Assembly: GCA_003151415.1 (NCBI GenBank)
Contig: PLXK01000145.1
Location: forward strand, 1-40,822
Direction of reading: 5' to 3'
DNA length: 40,822 nucleotides
Origin: Bacteroidota bacterium
Lineage (GTDB): Bacteria > Bacteroidota > Bacteroidia > Palsa-965
Part shown: positions 24,599 through 33,200 of the stretch, in pieces
Layout: every line of letters starts with the position of its first letter
How positions within the stretch are numbered: the stretch's first letter is position 1
Position numbers and translations under genes: made by a program
The notes under the pieces: model-generated
Told to the model about the DNA's origin: nothing
The model's input: only the letters and a program-made list of their open reading frames with translations
Databases searched by the model: none

Positions 24599-24781
24599 TT
24601 ACTGTTTGTCCCAATGATCATCGCTCGATTTGCTTCCGTTGAGATCGGGCGTGACAGTGACAGGAGCTGTCGCCGAAACCGATCCACCCAACACTTTATT
24701 CAATTGCTTTTCTTCCATTTTTTGAAAAGAATCCATCCGGCCTCTTTTCGCATTCTTCTTAAACAGGTTTGAAACGTTCAT
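24599..24781 (-). CDS. Double-glycine leader peptide, possible RiPP (natural product) precursor
   Basis: The 60-residue peptide divides in two. The first half is basic then amphipathic (SFQKMEEKQLNKVLGGS) and ends in the double-glycine cleavage motif typical of precursors processed by C39 peptidase transporters, in the style of Bacteroidota 'natural product precursor' leaders. The second half, about 27 residues after Gly-Gly, is rich in Ser, Thr, Ala, Val and Asp (SVSATAPVTVTPDLNGSKSS) with no Cys, so a Cys-based lanthipeptide is unlikely. No modifying enzyme (radical SAM, LanM, ATP-grasp) or C39 transporter lies within 10 kb. A dyad AACGGA-N5-TCCGTT (24831-24847) and a TACTTTTA box lie upstream, so it may be regulated. 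It could also be a small non-RiPP secreted peptide. Confidence 0.6.
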   Translation of the reverse strand: MNVSNLFKKNAKRGRMDSFQKMEEKQLNKVLGGSVSATAPVTVTPDLNGSKSSDDHWDKQ

Positions 24782-25243
24782 GGCTTTGTTTTTTAAGGTG
24801 GTTAAACAAGGTTTTCGATTTTAAAAGTACAACGGAATGCCTCCGTTTTTAAGCAGATTGAGCAGAGGGCAAGGATAATTGTGCAGATTGTCAGTTAGGA
24901 CGGATGGATTGCAAGACCTTTTTTCGGCAGAACGGCCAGAACCCCATGTTCTGAACTGAAAAGAAGATAGCAGGCAAGGGTCATGAAAAAGAATAAACGG
25001 TCATGAATTTTCGTGTTTTCCGATCACAAAAGATGCCGAAACAATGCAACACCTTGATGGACTATATGTTGGGTTCATTAAGGAGGAATTCCTTGTTCCT
25101 GCTCACGGCGAAGTATCCTTCTGGAAATGTGGAATTTACAATAAATCCCTTGTTTTCTGCAACTGGAAAGGGATTCACTACGTAGAAGGATATAAGTTTT
25201 ATTCCCGAGTATATTTCATATTGCAGATAGAAAGGAGAGAGCG
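24782..25243. other. 462-base intergenic stretch with upstream signals only
   Basis: Between the divergent leader-peptide gene and the adhesin I find no convincing gene. It contains the dyad AACGGA-N5-TCCGTT (24831-24847), a TACTTTTA box on the minus strand for the peptide gene, and the adhesin leader. Just before the adhesin ATG is AAAGGAGAGAGCG, an unusually strong ribosome binding site for Bacteroidota, and TATATTTC at 25210 is a possible -7 box without a clear -33. Two open frames of 60 and 82 codons here lack any domain and overlap one another, so I do not call them. Confidence 0.6.
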
Positions 25244-28200
25244 ATGGATTCTTCATACTCAAAAAAACAAATATGCATTGTATTTATTTTAGCGTTCATC
25301 CAAAGTCAGGTTTTGACATATGCCTGTACTGAAGATGAGCCCTGTGTCAGACTGAAACAACTGGTTGGCAACCGCTATGAAATTTCCCTGACTCTTCCTG
25401 TTCCCCGCAATGCGCCCGAATTCGAAAAAACGGCTACACTCCATCTCACTTCCCAGCTTCATGTTTACTCTCAGGAGATGACCCTGACCGAGCAGGACTC
25501 CTCTGTAAATCTGATGTATGCCGGGATTTTTTCGATTCCAGATCAGTATACGGATTTGAAAATTGACTATTCCTTTCTCCGTCAAACCGTCCCGAACTAT
25601 TATTCCTTTTCTTACGACCTGGCTGACCTGATGAAGGCAGGAAGTAATGGACTTAAAATATCTTGCCTGCCCCTAACCGCTACCTATGAAGATCTGCTGG
25701 AAGAAGCCAAGGGAAGAAAAATTCCCGGCAGCGATTTGCCGGGTTATGTGGCCTACCGCATGCACATGAACAGCGAGATGCTTCACGGAAACTGGAACAA
25801 AAAAATTCCAGGCTTGCCGCATGCCGCCACTGCTTCGTGTACAAATGTTGATTTTGAAGATGGAAACCTCAATGGCTGGACTGGAACAACAGGAATGAAC
25901 CCGGGCTGTTGTCTCACACCTGGATTTATTGCCGGTCGGCAAACGATTACTTCAGGAGGCGGCCTGGATGCCTGTGGTGGTTTTCCGGTTGTTTGTCCCG
26001 GAGGATCCTATTCCTTACAACTGGGAGCCAACGTTTCGGGAGGATTGGCTGAACAGCTGATCCAGACATTTACGGTGTCGGCAGCCTCTACTAATTTCAC
26101 CTATAAATATGCTGTGGTTCTTGAAGATCCGGGCCATTCCCTGGCACAGCAACCCTTTTTCAAAGTAGAAATGATCGACCAGAACGGAAACCCGATACCC
26201 TGTTCATACTATTTTGTTGCAGCAGGACAAAACATTCCCGGATTCATGAATTCGGCTACCTGTCCCGGTGTCGTTTACAAACCCTGGAGTACAGTCAGTG
26301 TGGATCTGAGTGCCTATGTGGGCCAGCAGGTGACGATTCGTTTCACCGCTGCTGATTGTACCCTTGGCGGACACTTTGGTTACGCATACGTCGATGGCAC
26401 CTGTTTGCCTTTGGCCCTGAGTTCGAGTGGCGATGTTTGTACCGGAAATACAGTGACTCTCACAGCGCCGGCCGGAAGTCAGAGTTATCTCTGGTCTCCA
26501 GGAGGACAGACAACGCAATCCATTACCGTGAATAAAGGCGGAACCTATTCCTGTACGCTTACTTCCGTGCAGGGTTGCAACATTGTACTCAGTATTCCTG
26601 TCAAAATATATCCGGCGCCACTCGTTCAATTCAGCAGTGCTTCTGGCCCCTGCTCTTCGGCTTTCAATTTCACAAACAATTCTTCCTGCCCGGGTGACAC
26701 CATCAGCAGTGTGGTTTGGAATTTCGGAAATGCGGGATCGGCAGACAGTTCTCAAAACCCTTCTCATACTTATCCTGCGCCGGGCAATTACACCGTTTCA
26801 CTCCAGGTAAGTACCATTCACGGATGCAGCAATTCAGCAAGCCAGGTTGTTGTTGCTCTGGCCAGGCCGGTTCTTCTTCTTAAGCCAACAGACGTTTCCT
26901 GTTTTGGAGGAAGCAACGGAACAGCAGTCGCTTCGGTAACCGGAGGGCAATTGCCGCTTACCTTTGTCTGGTCTAACGGCGCAAACACAACGCTGAATCC
27001 GGGTTTGGATACGGGTACGTATACTTGCACCGTTACGGATGCAAAGGGGTGTCAGGTCGTTGACTCTGTTCATATCAATGGACCCTCCAGGCCTCTTTCC
27101 ATAGCGACAACCCAGGTTCCTGCCACCTGCTTCAATGTGGCGGATGGATCGTCTTCCGCCCTTGTTTCGGGAGGTACCCCCGGATATACCTATGTATGGA
27201 ACACGAATCCGGTGCAAACCACATCCCTGGTGCAGCACCTTTCTTCAGGAACATATTCGGTTACTGTGACCGATAAAAATGGATGTGTGGCTTCCGTTCC
27301 AATTGTCATCTCTCAGCCACAAGCTATAAACGTAAGCAGTACAATTCAAAACGTTTCCTGTTTTGGTGGACGGGACGGTTCTCTTGCTGTCTCGGCAAGC
27401 GGAGGCACCGGTCCTTACAACTATACGTGGAATACAACTCCGGTTCAGTCGGCTGCCGTTTTATTAAATCTGACTGCGGGCGCCTACAGTTTAACCCTGA
27501 GTGACGCAAACGGATGTGTTGCCCAGCTCAACGAAACAGTAACCGAACCTTCTGCGGTTAATGCAACAATCATTTCAAGTATAGATCCGGTCTGCTTCGG
27601 CGATTTAAATGGTCGGATTAATTCAGGTTCAAGCGGAGGCACACCTCCTTATCAATATAGCTGGAACACGGTTCCCATGCAGCAGACTCCCTCGGCGATG
27701 AATCTGGGAGCAGGCAATTATTTGCTCACCGTAACGGATGCCAAGGGCTGCATTTCGACAATTGCTGCAGCACTCAAACAGCCACTCGCATTGACAACGC
27801 AGGCCACAGCCGAAAATCTGAATTGTTACGGGGACAAGAACGGCTGGATTTCTTCCACTGTTTCCGGAGGCACTCTGCCTTACAGTTACTTATGGAACAC
27901 GGGCGCTTCCCAGACATCAACGATAACAGGTCTTTCCGCCGGATCCTATGTGCTTACCGTGACCGATTCGAGAGGTTGTACGTCTTCGGCCACAACCCTG
28001 ATCACCCAACCGATGCAGCTTCTGGCCAACATAAATACGAGCGATGAAACATGCAACGGAGGAAATAATGGCTGGCTGTCATCTTCGGTCAGCGGAGGCA
28101 CCACTCCTTACAGCTACTCCTGGAATACAGCAATTCCTGCAAGCAATGCAACGATAATCGGACTCAAAGCCGGATCCTATATGCTTACCGTTACCGACAA

Positions 28201-29491
28201 TAAAGGATGTGCGGTTTCGCTCTCCGCCACAATCCATGAGCCAACTCCGATTCTGTTGAGCGCCTATGGCTCGATGACTATATGTGCCGGACAAAGCGCA
28301 TCGCTTTATGCACTGGCCACCGGTGGTAATGGTTCCTACAACTACAAATGGAATCAAGGCATTGGTGCAGGTGCTTCTCAGGTTGTGACTCCGAAAACAA
28401 GTACCAGTTATGTGGTCACCGTTACAGACAATGCAGGGTGTAAGGGTCCTTCGGATACCGTCAATATACAGGTGACCGTGATGGATTCATCGAATCTGGT
28501 GATGAGTCCGGCCAGAAATTTGTGCCCGGGCCAGAGCACGGAAATTTCTGCGAGCGTTAACGGAAATACAGGTACTGTGACTTACAGCTGGAGCAATAAC
28601 CTGGGGACTAGTCCCGGTCCTTTCAGTGTGAGCCCGACAACTACAACTACTTACACGGTGTATGTGTTAAATTCATGCGGTGTGCGCGTATCGGGAAGCG
28701 TATCGGTTCATGTAAACCCATTCCCTTTAATTTCCATTGTGCCTCAGAATGCGGCAGGATGTGGAACAATTTCTCTGGCATTTGCCAACAATGCAACGAA
28801 TCCGGGGGCCAGCTTTTTGTGGGATTTCGGTGACGGAAATACATCGCAGCTTGCTTCGCCGGAACATGTGTATTTGCAAACAGGGATTTATACCGTAACG
28901 CTGAACGTGGTATCGGCGGCGGGTTGTTTAAAGTCGGGTGCGGTCACCGATTCTGTAATCGTTTACGCACCTACGATAGCCTCTTTTGTCTCTCCCGATC
29001 AGGTTTCGGAACTTGCACCGGTTATACAGTTTACAAATACATCGGTCAATGACATCTCCTGGAGCTGGGATTTTGGAGACCACACAGGGTCAAATGCAGT
29101 GAACCCCATTCATACCTATAAAGAAAAAGGGACCTATCTGGTTACCCTGAGAACAGTGAGTCCGAACGGATGTTTGGATTCGGTTTCAAAACCCATAGAA
29201 GTGATTCCGGAGTTTAGTTTTTATGTTCCCAATGCCTTTACCCCGGATGCCGATGGCAGGAATGATATTTTCAATGGCAAAGGAGAAGAAATAAAAGATT
29301 TCAAAATGACCATTTTTGACCGCTGGGGAGAGATGATCTATTCAACAACTGACAAGGAAAAAGGTTGGGATGGAAGAGCAAATAACGGAACGGAGATTGC
29401 CCAGATAGGCGTGTATGTTTATATGATCTCGCTCCATGATTTCAGTGGTAAACAGCACGACTACGAAGGCAAGGTCACGCTTTTGAAATGA
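25244..29491 (+). CDS. Large surface adhesin with SprB repeats and CHU_C (T9SS type B) sorting domain
   Basis: The 1415-residue protein has a signal peptide ending near residue 27, a unique N-terminal region to about 195, a jelly-roll-like domain at about 199-385 (CTNVDFEDGNLNGW ... VDGTC), an Ig-like domain, one PKD domain (459-542), six SprB repeats (543-1001), two more Ig-like domains, two PKD domains (FLWDFGDGNTS and WSWDFGDHTG), and a CHU_C gliding-motility-type C-terminus from about 1324 with YVPNAFTPDADGRNDIF. CHU_C targets proteins to T9SS export and to the cell surface. SprB-type repeats occur in gliding adhesins. The start has a strong Shine-Dalgarno; the stop is followed 10 nt later by a terminator. 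The PorP/SprF protein at 10368 is a likely but unproven partner. Confidence 0.93.
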   Translation: MDSSYSKKQICIVFILAFIQSQVLTYACTEDEPCVRLKQLVGNRYEISLTLPVPRNAPEFEKTATLHLTSQLHVYSQEMTLTEQDSSVNLMYAGIFSIPDQYTDLKIDYSFLRQTVPNYYSFSYDLADLMKAGSNGLKISCLPLTATYEDLLEEAKGRKIPGSDLPGYVAYRMHMNSEMLHGNWNKKIPGLPHAATASCTNVDFEDGNLNGWTGTTGMNPGCCLTPGFIAGRQTITSGGGLDACGGFPVVCPGGSYSLQLGANVSGGLAEQLIQTFTVSAASTNFTYKYAVVLEDPGHSLAQQPFFKVEMIDQNGNPIPCSYYFVAAGQNIPGFMNSATCPGVVYKPWSTVSVDLSAYVGQQVTIRFTAADCTLGGHFGYAYVDGTCLPLALSSSGDVCTGNTVTLTAPAGSQSYLWSPGGQTTQSITVNKGGTYSCTLTSVQGCNIVLSIPVKIYPAPLVQFSSASGPCSSAFNFTNNSSCPGDTISSVVWNFGNAGSADSSQNPSHTYPAPGNYTVSLQVSTIHGCSNSASQVVVALARPVLLLKPTDVSCFGGSNGTAVASVTGGQLPLTFVWSNGANTTLNPGLDTGTYTCTVTDAKGCQVVDSVHINGPSRPLSIATTQVPATCFNVADGSSSALVSGGTPGYTYVWNTNPVQTTSLVQHLSSGTYSVTVTDKNGCVASVPIVISQPQAINVSSTIQNVSCFGGRDGSLAVSASGGTGPYNYTWNTTPVQSAAVLLNLTAGAYSLTLSDANGCVAQLNETVTEPSAVNATIISSIDPVCFGDLNGRINSGSSGGTPPYQYSWNTVPMQQTPSAMNLGAGNYLLTVTDAKGCISTIAAALKQPLALTTQATAENLNCYGDKNGWISSTVSGGTLPYSYLWNTGASQTSTITGLSAGSYVLTVTDSRGCTSSATTLITQPMQLLANINTSDETCNGGNNGWLSSSVSGGTTPYSYSWNTAIPASNATIIGLKAGSYMLTVTDNKGCAVSLSATIHEPTPILLSAYGSMTICAGQSASLYALATGGNGSYNYKWNQGIGAGASQVVTPKTSTSYVVTVTDNAGCKGPSDTVNIQVTVMDSSNLVMSPARNLCPGQSTEISASVNGNTGTVTYSWSNNLGTSPGPFSVSPTTTTTYTVYVLNSCGVRVSGSVSVHVNPFPLISIVPQNAAGCGTISLAFANNATNPGASFLWDFGDGNTSQLASPEHVYLQTGIYTVTLNVVSAAGCLKSGAVTDSVIVYAPTIASFVSPDQVSELAPVIQFTNTSVNDISWSWDFGDHTGSNAVNPIHTYKEKGTYLVTLRTVSPNGCLDSVSKPIEVIPEFSFYVPNAFTPDADGRNDIFNGKGEEIKDFKMTIFDRWGEMIYSTTDKEKGWDGRANNGTEIAQIGVYVYMISLHDFSGKQHDYEGKVTLLK
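26870..28246 (+). repeat. Six tandem SprB-type protein repeats inside the adhesin gene
   Basis: Six units of about 76 residues each share the pattern (V/L)xCxGxxxG..V(S/T)GG(T/Q)xPYxYxW(N/S)..GxYxLTVTDxxGC. Residues 543-1001 of the adhesin are covered. The Trp, the GG of the loop and the terminal GC pair are conserved in all units. The DNA repeats are only moderately similar, which suggests old duplication rather than recent expansion. Confidence 0.85.
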
Positions 29492-29500
29492 AAGAGGCAT

Positions 29501-29535
29501 AAAAAAACTCCCCGGTTTTTCGGGGAGTTTTTTTT
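29501..29535 (+). terminator. Intrinsic terminator of the adhesin gene
   Basis: A 14-bp stem (AAAAAAACTCCCCG with CGGGGAGTTTTTTT; 29501-29514 and 29521-29534), a 6-nt loop and a run of eight T residues lie 10 nt past the stop. The far end overlaps the stop codon of the LytTR gene (29534-29536) running the other way, so it may act on both transcripts. Confidence 0.9.
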
Positions 29536-30286
29536 AAACCTGATTTATCTTTTTTGCCAGATCGTCTTTGTATGATCCTCCGATAGGGATGGGCTTTTTT
29601 TCATCCTCAAGAATAAGATTGGGTTGTTCAATGGCAACAATCTTATCAAGCCGTACAATGAATGAGCGGTGAACGCGGATAAACTCGTTTGGAGAAAGTT
29701 TACGCTCAATGTCTTTCATTGTTGAGTGAATGGTATAGCGGGCATTGGAAGTGTTGATGACTACATAATCCTTCAGGGCCTCAACAAAGTAAATGTCTTT
29801 GGTGCGGACTTTAACCAGTCTGGAATTTGATTTTACGAAAATGATATCTTTTGCGTCCTTGTTCTCAACAATTGAATAAAGGAAATCGCGTTCCTTCTTG
29901 ACTTCGTCTTCTTTCTGATGCTTGTACAAAGCCATTTCGATGGTTGTGCGCAGATCAATTTCCTTGAATGGCTTGATGATATAGCCATAAGGTTCTGTGA
30001 TTTTGGCTTTGCTCAGGGTACTTTCATCGGCATAAGCGGTGAGAAAGATGATCGGAATATTGAGTCTTTTCCGGATCTGGTCAGCCGCATCGATTCCACT
30101 CATATCACCTTTCAGCATGATGTCCATCAAAACGATATCTGGTCTGTGTTCTTCGGCAGTTCGAATGGCATCTTCCCCGTTATTGCAAATGCCGGTTACA
30201 TTGTAACCAAGCTTTTTGAGGCTCATCTGAATGTCTTTAGCTACAATACTCTCATCTTCCGTGATAAGGATGTTAATCTTTGACAT
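29534..30286 (-). CDS. LytTR-family response regulator
   Basis: The 250-residue protein has a receiver domain (residues 1-125) and a LytTR DNA-binding domain (about 150-250). The receiver keeps the acidic pair DE (11-12) in ILITEDES, phosphoacceptor Asp55 in IVLMDIML, Thr in IFLTAYADE and Lys in GYIIKPFKE. The LytTR half is marked by FVKSNSRLVKVRTKDIYFVEA and FIRVHRSFIVRLDKI. It starts 1 nt after the stop of the multi-PAS kinase, so it is the kinase's cognate regulator. The GDMSGIDAA loop in the receiver is common in regulators paired with HisKA_2 kinases. Target promoters are unknown; LytTR repeats should be looked for in this genome. Confidence 0.95.
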   Translation of the reverse strand: MSKINILITEDESIVAKDIQMSLKKLGYNVTGICNNGEDAIRTAEEHRPDIVLMDIMLKGDMSGIDAADQIRKRLNIPIIFLTAYADESTLSKAKITEPYGYIIKPFKEIDLRTTIEMALYKHQKEDEVKKERDFLYSIVENKDAKDIIFVKSNSRLVKVRTKDIYFVEALKDYVVINTSNARYTIHSTMKDIERKLSPNEFIRVHRSFIVRLDKIVAIEQPNLILEDEKKPIPIGGSYKDDLAKKINQV

Positions 30287-30287
30287 A

Positions 30288-33200
30288 TTAATGGTTTTTG
30301 ATTGAATTTATAAATACGATCGTAAATTTAGTTCCTTTTAACCGATCTAGCTTAATAGTGCCGCCTAATTGATCGACTAAAGTTACAACTAGTTGTAAAC
30401 CAAGAGACTCTGTGTTTCTGTAATCGATATGAGAAGGCAATCCGACTCCATTATCTTTGATGACAAGTGTAATTTCCTGGTCTTTGATGGAAAGGCGAAT
30501 ATTGATTTTCCCTTTTTGATTTTTTGGAAACGCATATTTCAGCGCGTTGGATAGAATTTCATTGATAATCAATCCGCAGGGTATGGCAATATCGAGGTTG
30601 AGATAAACATCCTGAATTTTCAGTTCAAGTTCAACCTGCCCTTCAAAACTCTGATAGGAGTGAACCAGATTATTGGCCAGACTGCTTACATATTCCGTAA
30701 AATTGATGTTCGAGAAGTCTTTTGTCTGATAAAGGCTTTCGTGGATAAAGGCCATGGATTTAATCCGGTTTTGGCTTTCACGAAGGATTTCGAGCGTTTT
30801 TTTATCTTTTACATAGGAAGATTGCAGGTTCAGGATGCTGGAAATGACCTGGAGGTTGTTTTTTACCCGGTGGTGCACTTCTTTGAGAAGCACTTCTTTT
30901 TCCTTGAGGGATTGTTTGATTTTTTCCTCAGACAATTTTTTCTCGGTGATGTCATGGCCGATGCCGGAAATCTCGTTGACTTTCCTGTCAACACCATAGA
31001 TTGGATTCAGGTGTACCTCCATCCATTTTGTTTCGCCGGTTGACTCAATATAAAACGAGGTTTCGAATTGTTGCGGAATTCCTTTAAAGGCTGCAAGGCA
31101 TTTGATGGTCCAGAAATCATTGTGTTCGGAGGAGGAAACAAACTGTCCCTTGAAAAGATTGGTCCCCAATTCTACAGGTGCGCCATAACGCTCTTCGATC
31201 ATCTTGGAGTAATTCAGGTTAAACGAGGTCACCTGCAGTTCCCTGTCGAAAGTCCAGATATAGTGGGTGGAGGTTTCGATGATGGAATTGAGTTTGGATG
31301 CCTGCAGGGCGATTTGCTCCTCGGTTTTTTTAATTTCGGTGATGTCTCGCGAAACACCCATGGCTCCAATGGTTTCACCCGACTCATCCTTGAGAACACT
31401 TGCCGAAAGAAAAGAAACAAAGAGTTCTCCGTCCTTTTTACGGTTAATAATTTCTCCGGCGAAAAAACCGGAACCATGCATAAGCTCGTTATTGATCTGA
31501 AGTCTCTGTTCAGGGTGAGCGTACAGGAAACCGACAAATTCTCCAATGACTTCGTCTGATGTATAGCCAAAGGTTTTTTGAGCGGCCTGGTTGAATTCCG
31601 TCAGTCTTCCTTCTCCGTCTGTTGCGCAGATCATGTCCAGCGAACTGTCAATGAGTCGGCCGGTATATTTTTGGGTGGCCTGCAGTTTACGTTCTGTGTT
31701 TTGTCTTTGTTCAATCTCGCGCTGGAGTTTTTTATTGGCCTCCTCCGCCATCTGGGCCCGGACTTGTTCTTTTTCAAGTCGTCTCTGAAAAGTGATATCC
31801 CGGCAGAACACAAGAACAGAAAGATTTCCGAAATAATTGAACAAAATCGGTTTCGATTCGACTTCAACAAAACTGCCGTCGGGCCTTCTGATTTTTGTTT
31901 CAATGAAAGGAAGGTCTTTCCCTTCAAAGAGATGGCGTTTGCGTTTCCTGTAAACCTCAAGGTCTTCAGGCAATGAGTAGTCGTAAATGGATTTGACCCC
32001 AAAATCATCCATGGAATCAACCCCCAGCATTTTAAGCACACTCGGGTTGGCGAAAGAAACATTTCCTTTCGTGTCATGGATAAAAATACCATCCGGAGAT
32101 GATTCGATCAGATTCTTATAACTTTCTCTGCTGCTTTCCAGTTCGAACTCGTGTTGTTTTCTGGAAGTGATATCGGAAATAAAGCCTTCCAGGGAGATGA
32201 GGTTTCCTTGTTCATCAAAAACACCTTCTCCTTTTTCCCAGACCCATTTTATTTTCTGGTCAGCACAGATGATTCTGTATTGGAGCTCAAAAGGGCTCTT
32301 GTTTTTGACGGCCGTTTCCACACTTTGTCTGACATCGTCTTTGTCTTCGTGATGGATAAGTTCGGCAAACGAAACCTTTCGGTTGTTCAGCAGATCTTCC
32401 GGGGGGTATCCAGTAAGTTCAAGACAGCCGTTGTTTACAAACAGCATTGTCCAGTTCGGATCGGAGGCCGCTCGAAAGGCCATTCCCGGAAGATTTCCAA
32501 GCAGGGTGGATAAGGCCCGCTCGCTTTCTTTCAGCGCATTCTCGGCAAGTTTGCGCTGGGTGATGTCGTTGATTGCGGTGATCCGGATGTTTTTTCCGTT
32601 GTAAGGAATATTTTGTCCGCGTGCTTCAACAAAAAACTCGGTACCATCATTTTTCCGGCAAACAATTTCAAAAGAATGAAACGGGCCTTCGCTGCTCATC
32701 CGGTTTGCGATGAAATTTTTGCTGTCGCGGATAATGAAACTCCGGATCGGTTTTCCGATAGCCTGTTCGCGGTGTTGGAATCCGAAAATTTCAAGAAAAC
32801 GTTCATTCACATCGATGACCATTCCCCGGTCGCTGAGTACGATACCTTCTATGGATGCATTGGAAAGAATGCGAAACCGGTCTTCACTGTCACGCAGCGC
32901 TTCTTCATCTTTTCTGGATTGGGTGATGTCACGCGAAATGCCTTCGATGGCAACAAGATTTCCGTTCTCGTCAAAGACCGGAAGATTCCGTGTTTCCGTC
33001 CATACAATGGCCCCGTCTTTTCTCACCCAGCGCAGGGTAACAGAATTCTGGATGACAGAACTGATGTGTTTGTTCTCTTTCAGGGCAGCTTCTGTATCAT
33101 TCAGCAGATACATATCCTCTTTGTGAGTGATTTTGAAACTGAGAAAGGGATTTGCGTAAAACTCTTCCGGAGTATATCCGGTGATCTGATAAATGGAAGG

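Noticed and set aside
25003-25292. Two open frames (60 and 82 codons) before the adhesin
   Set aside because: They overlap one another, show no domain or signal, and one runs into the adhesin start. They look like leader sequence of the adhesin.
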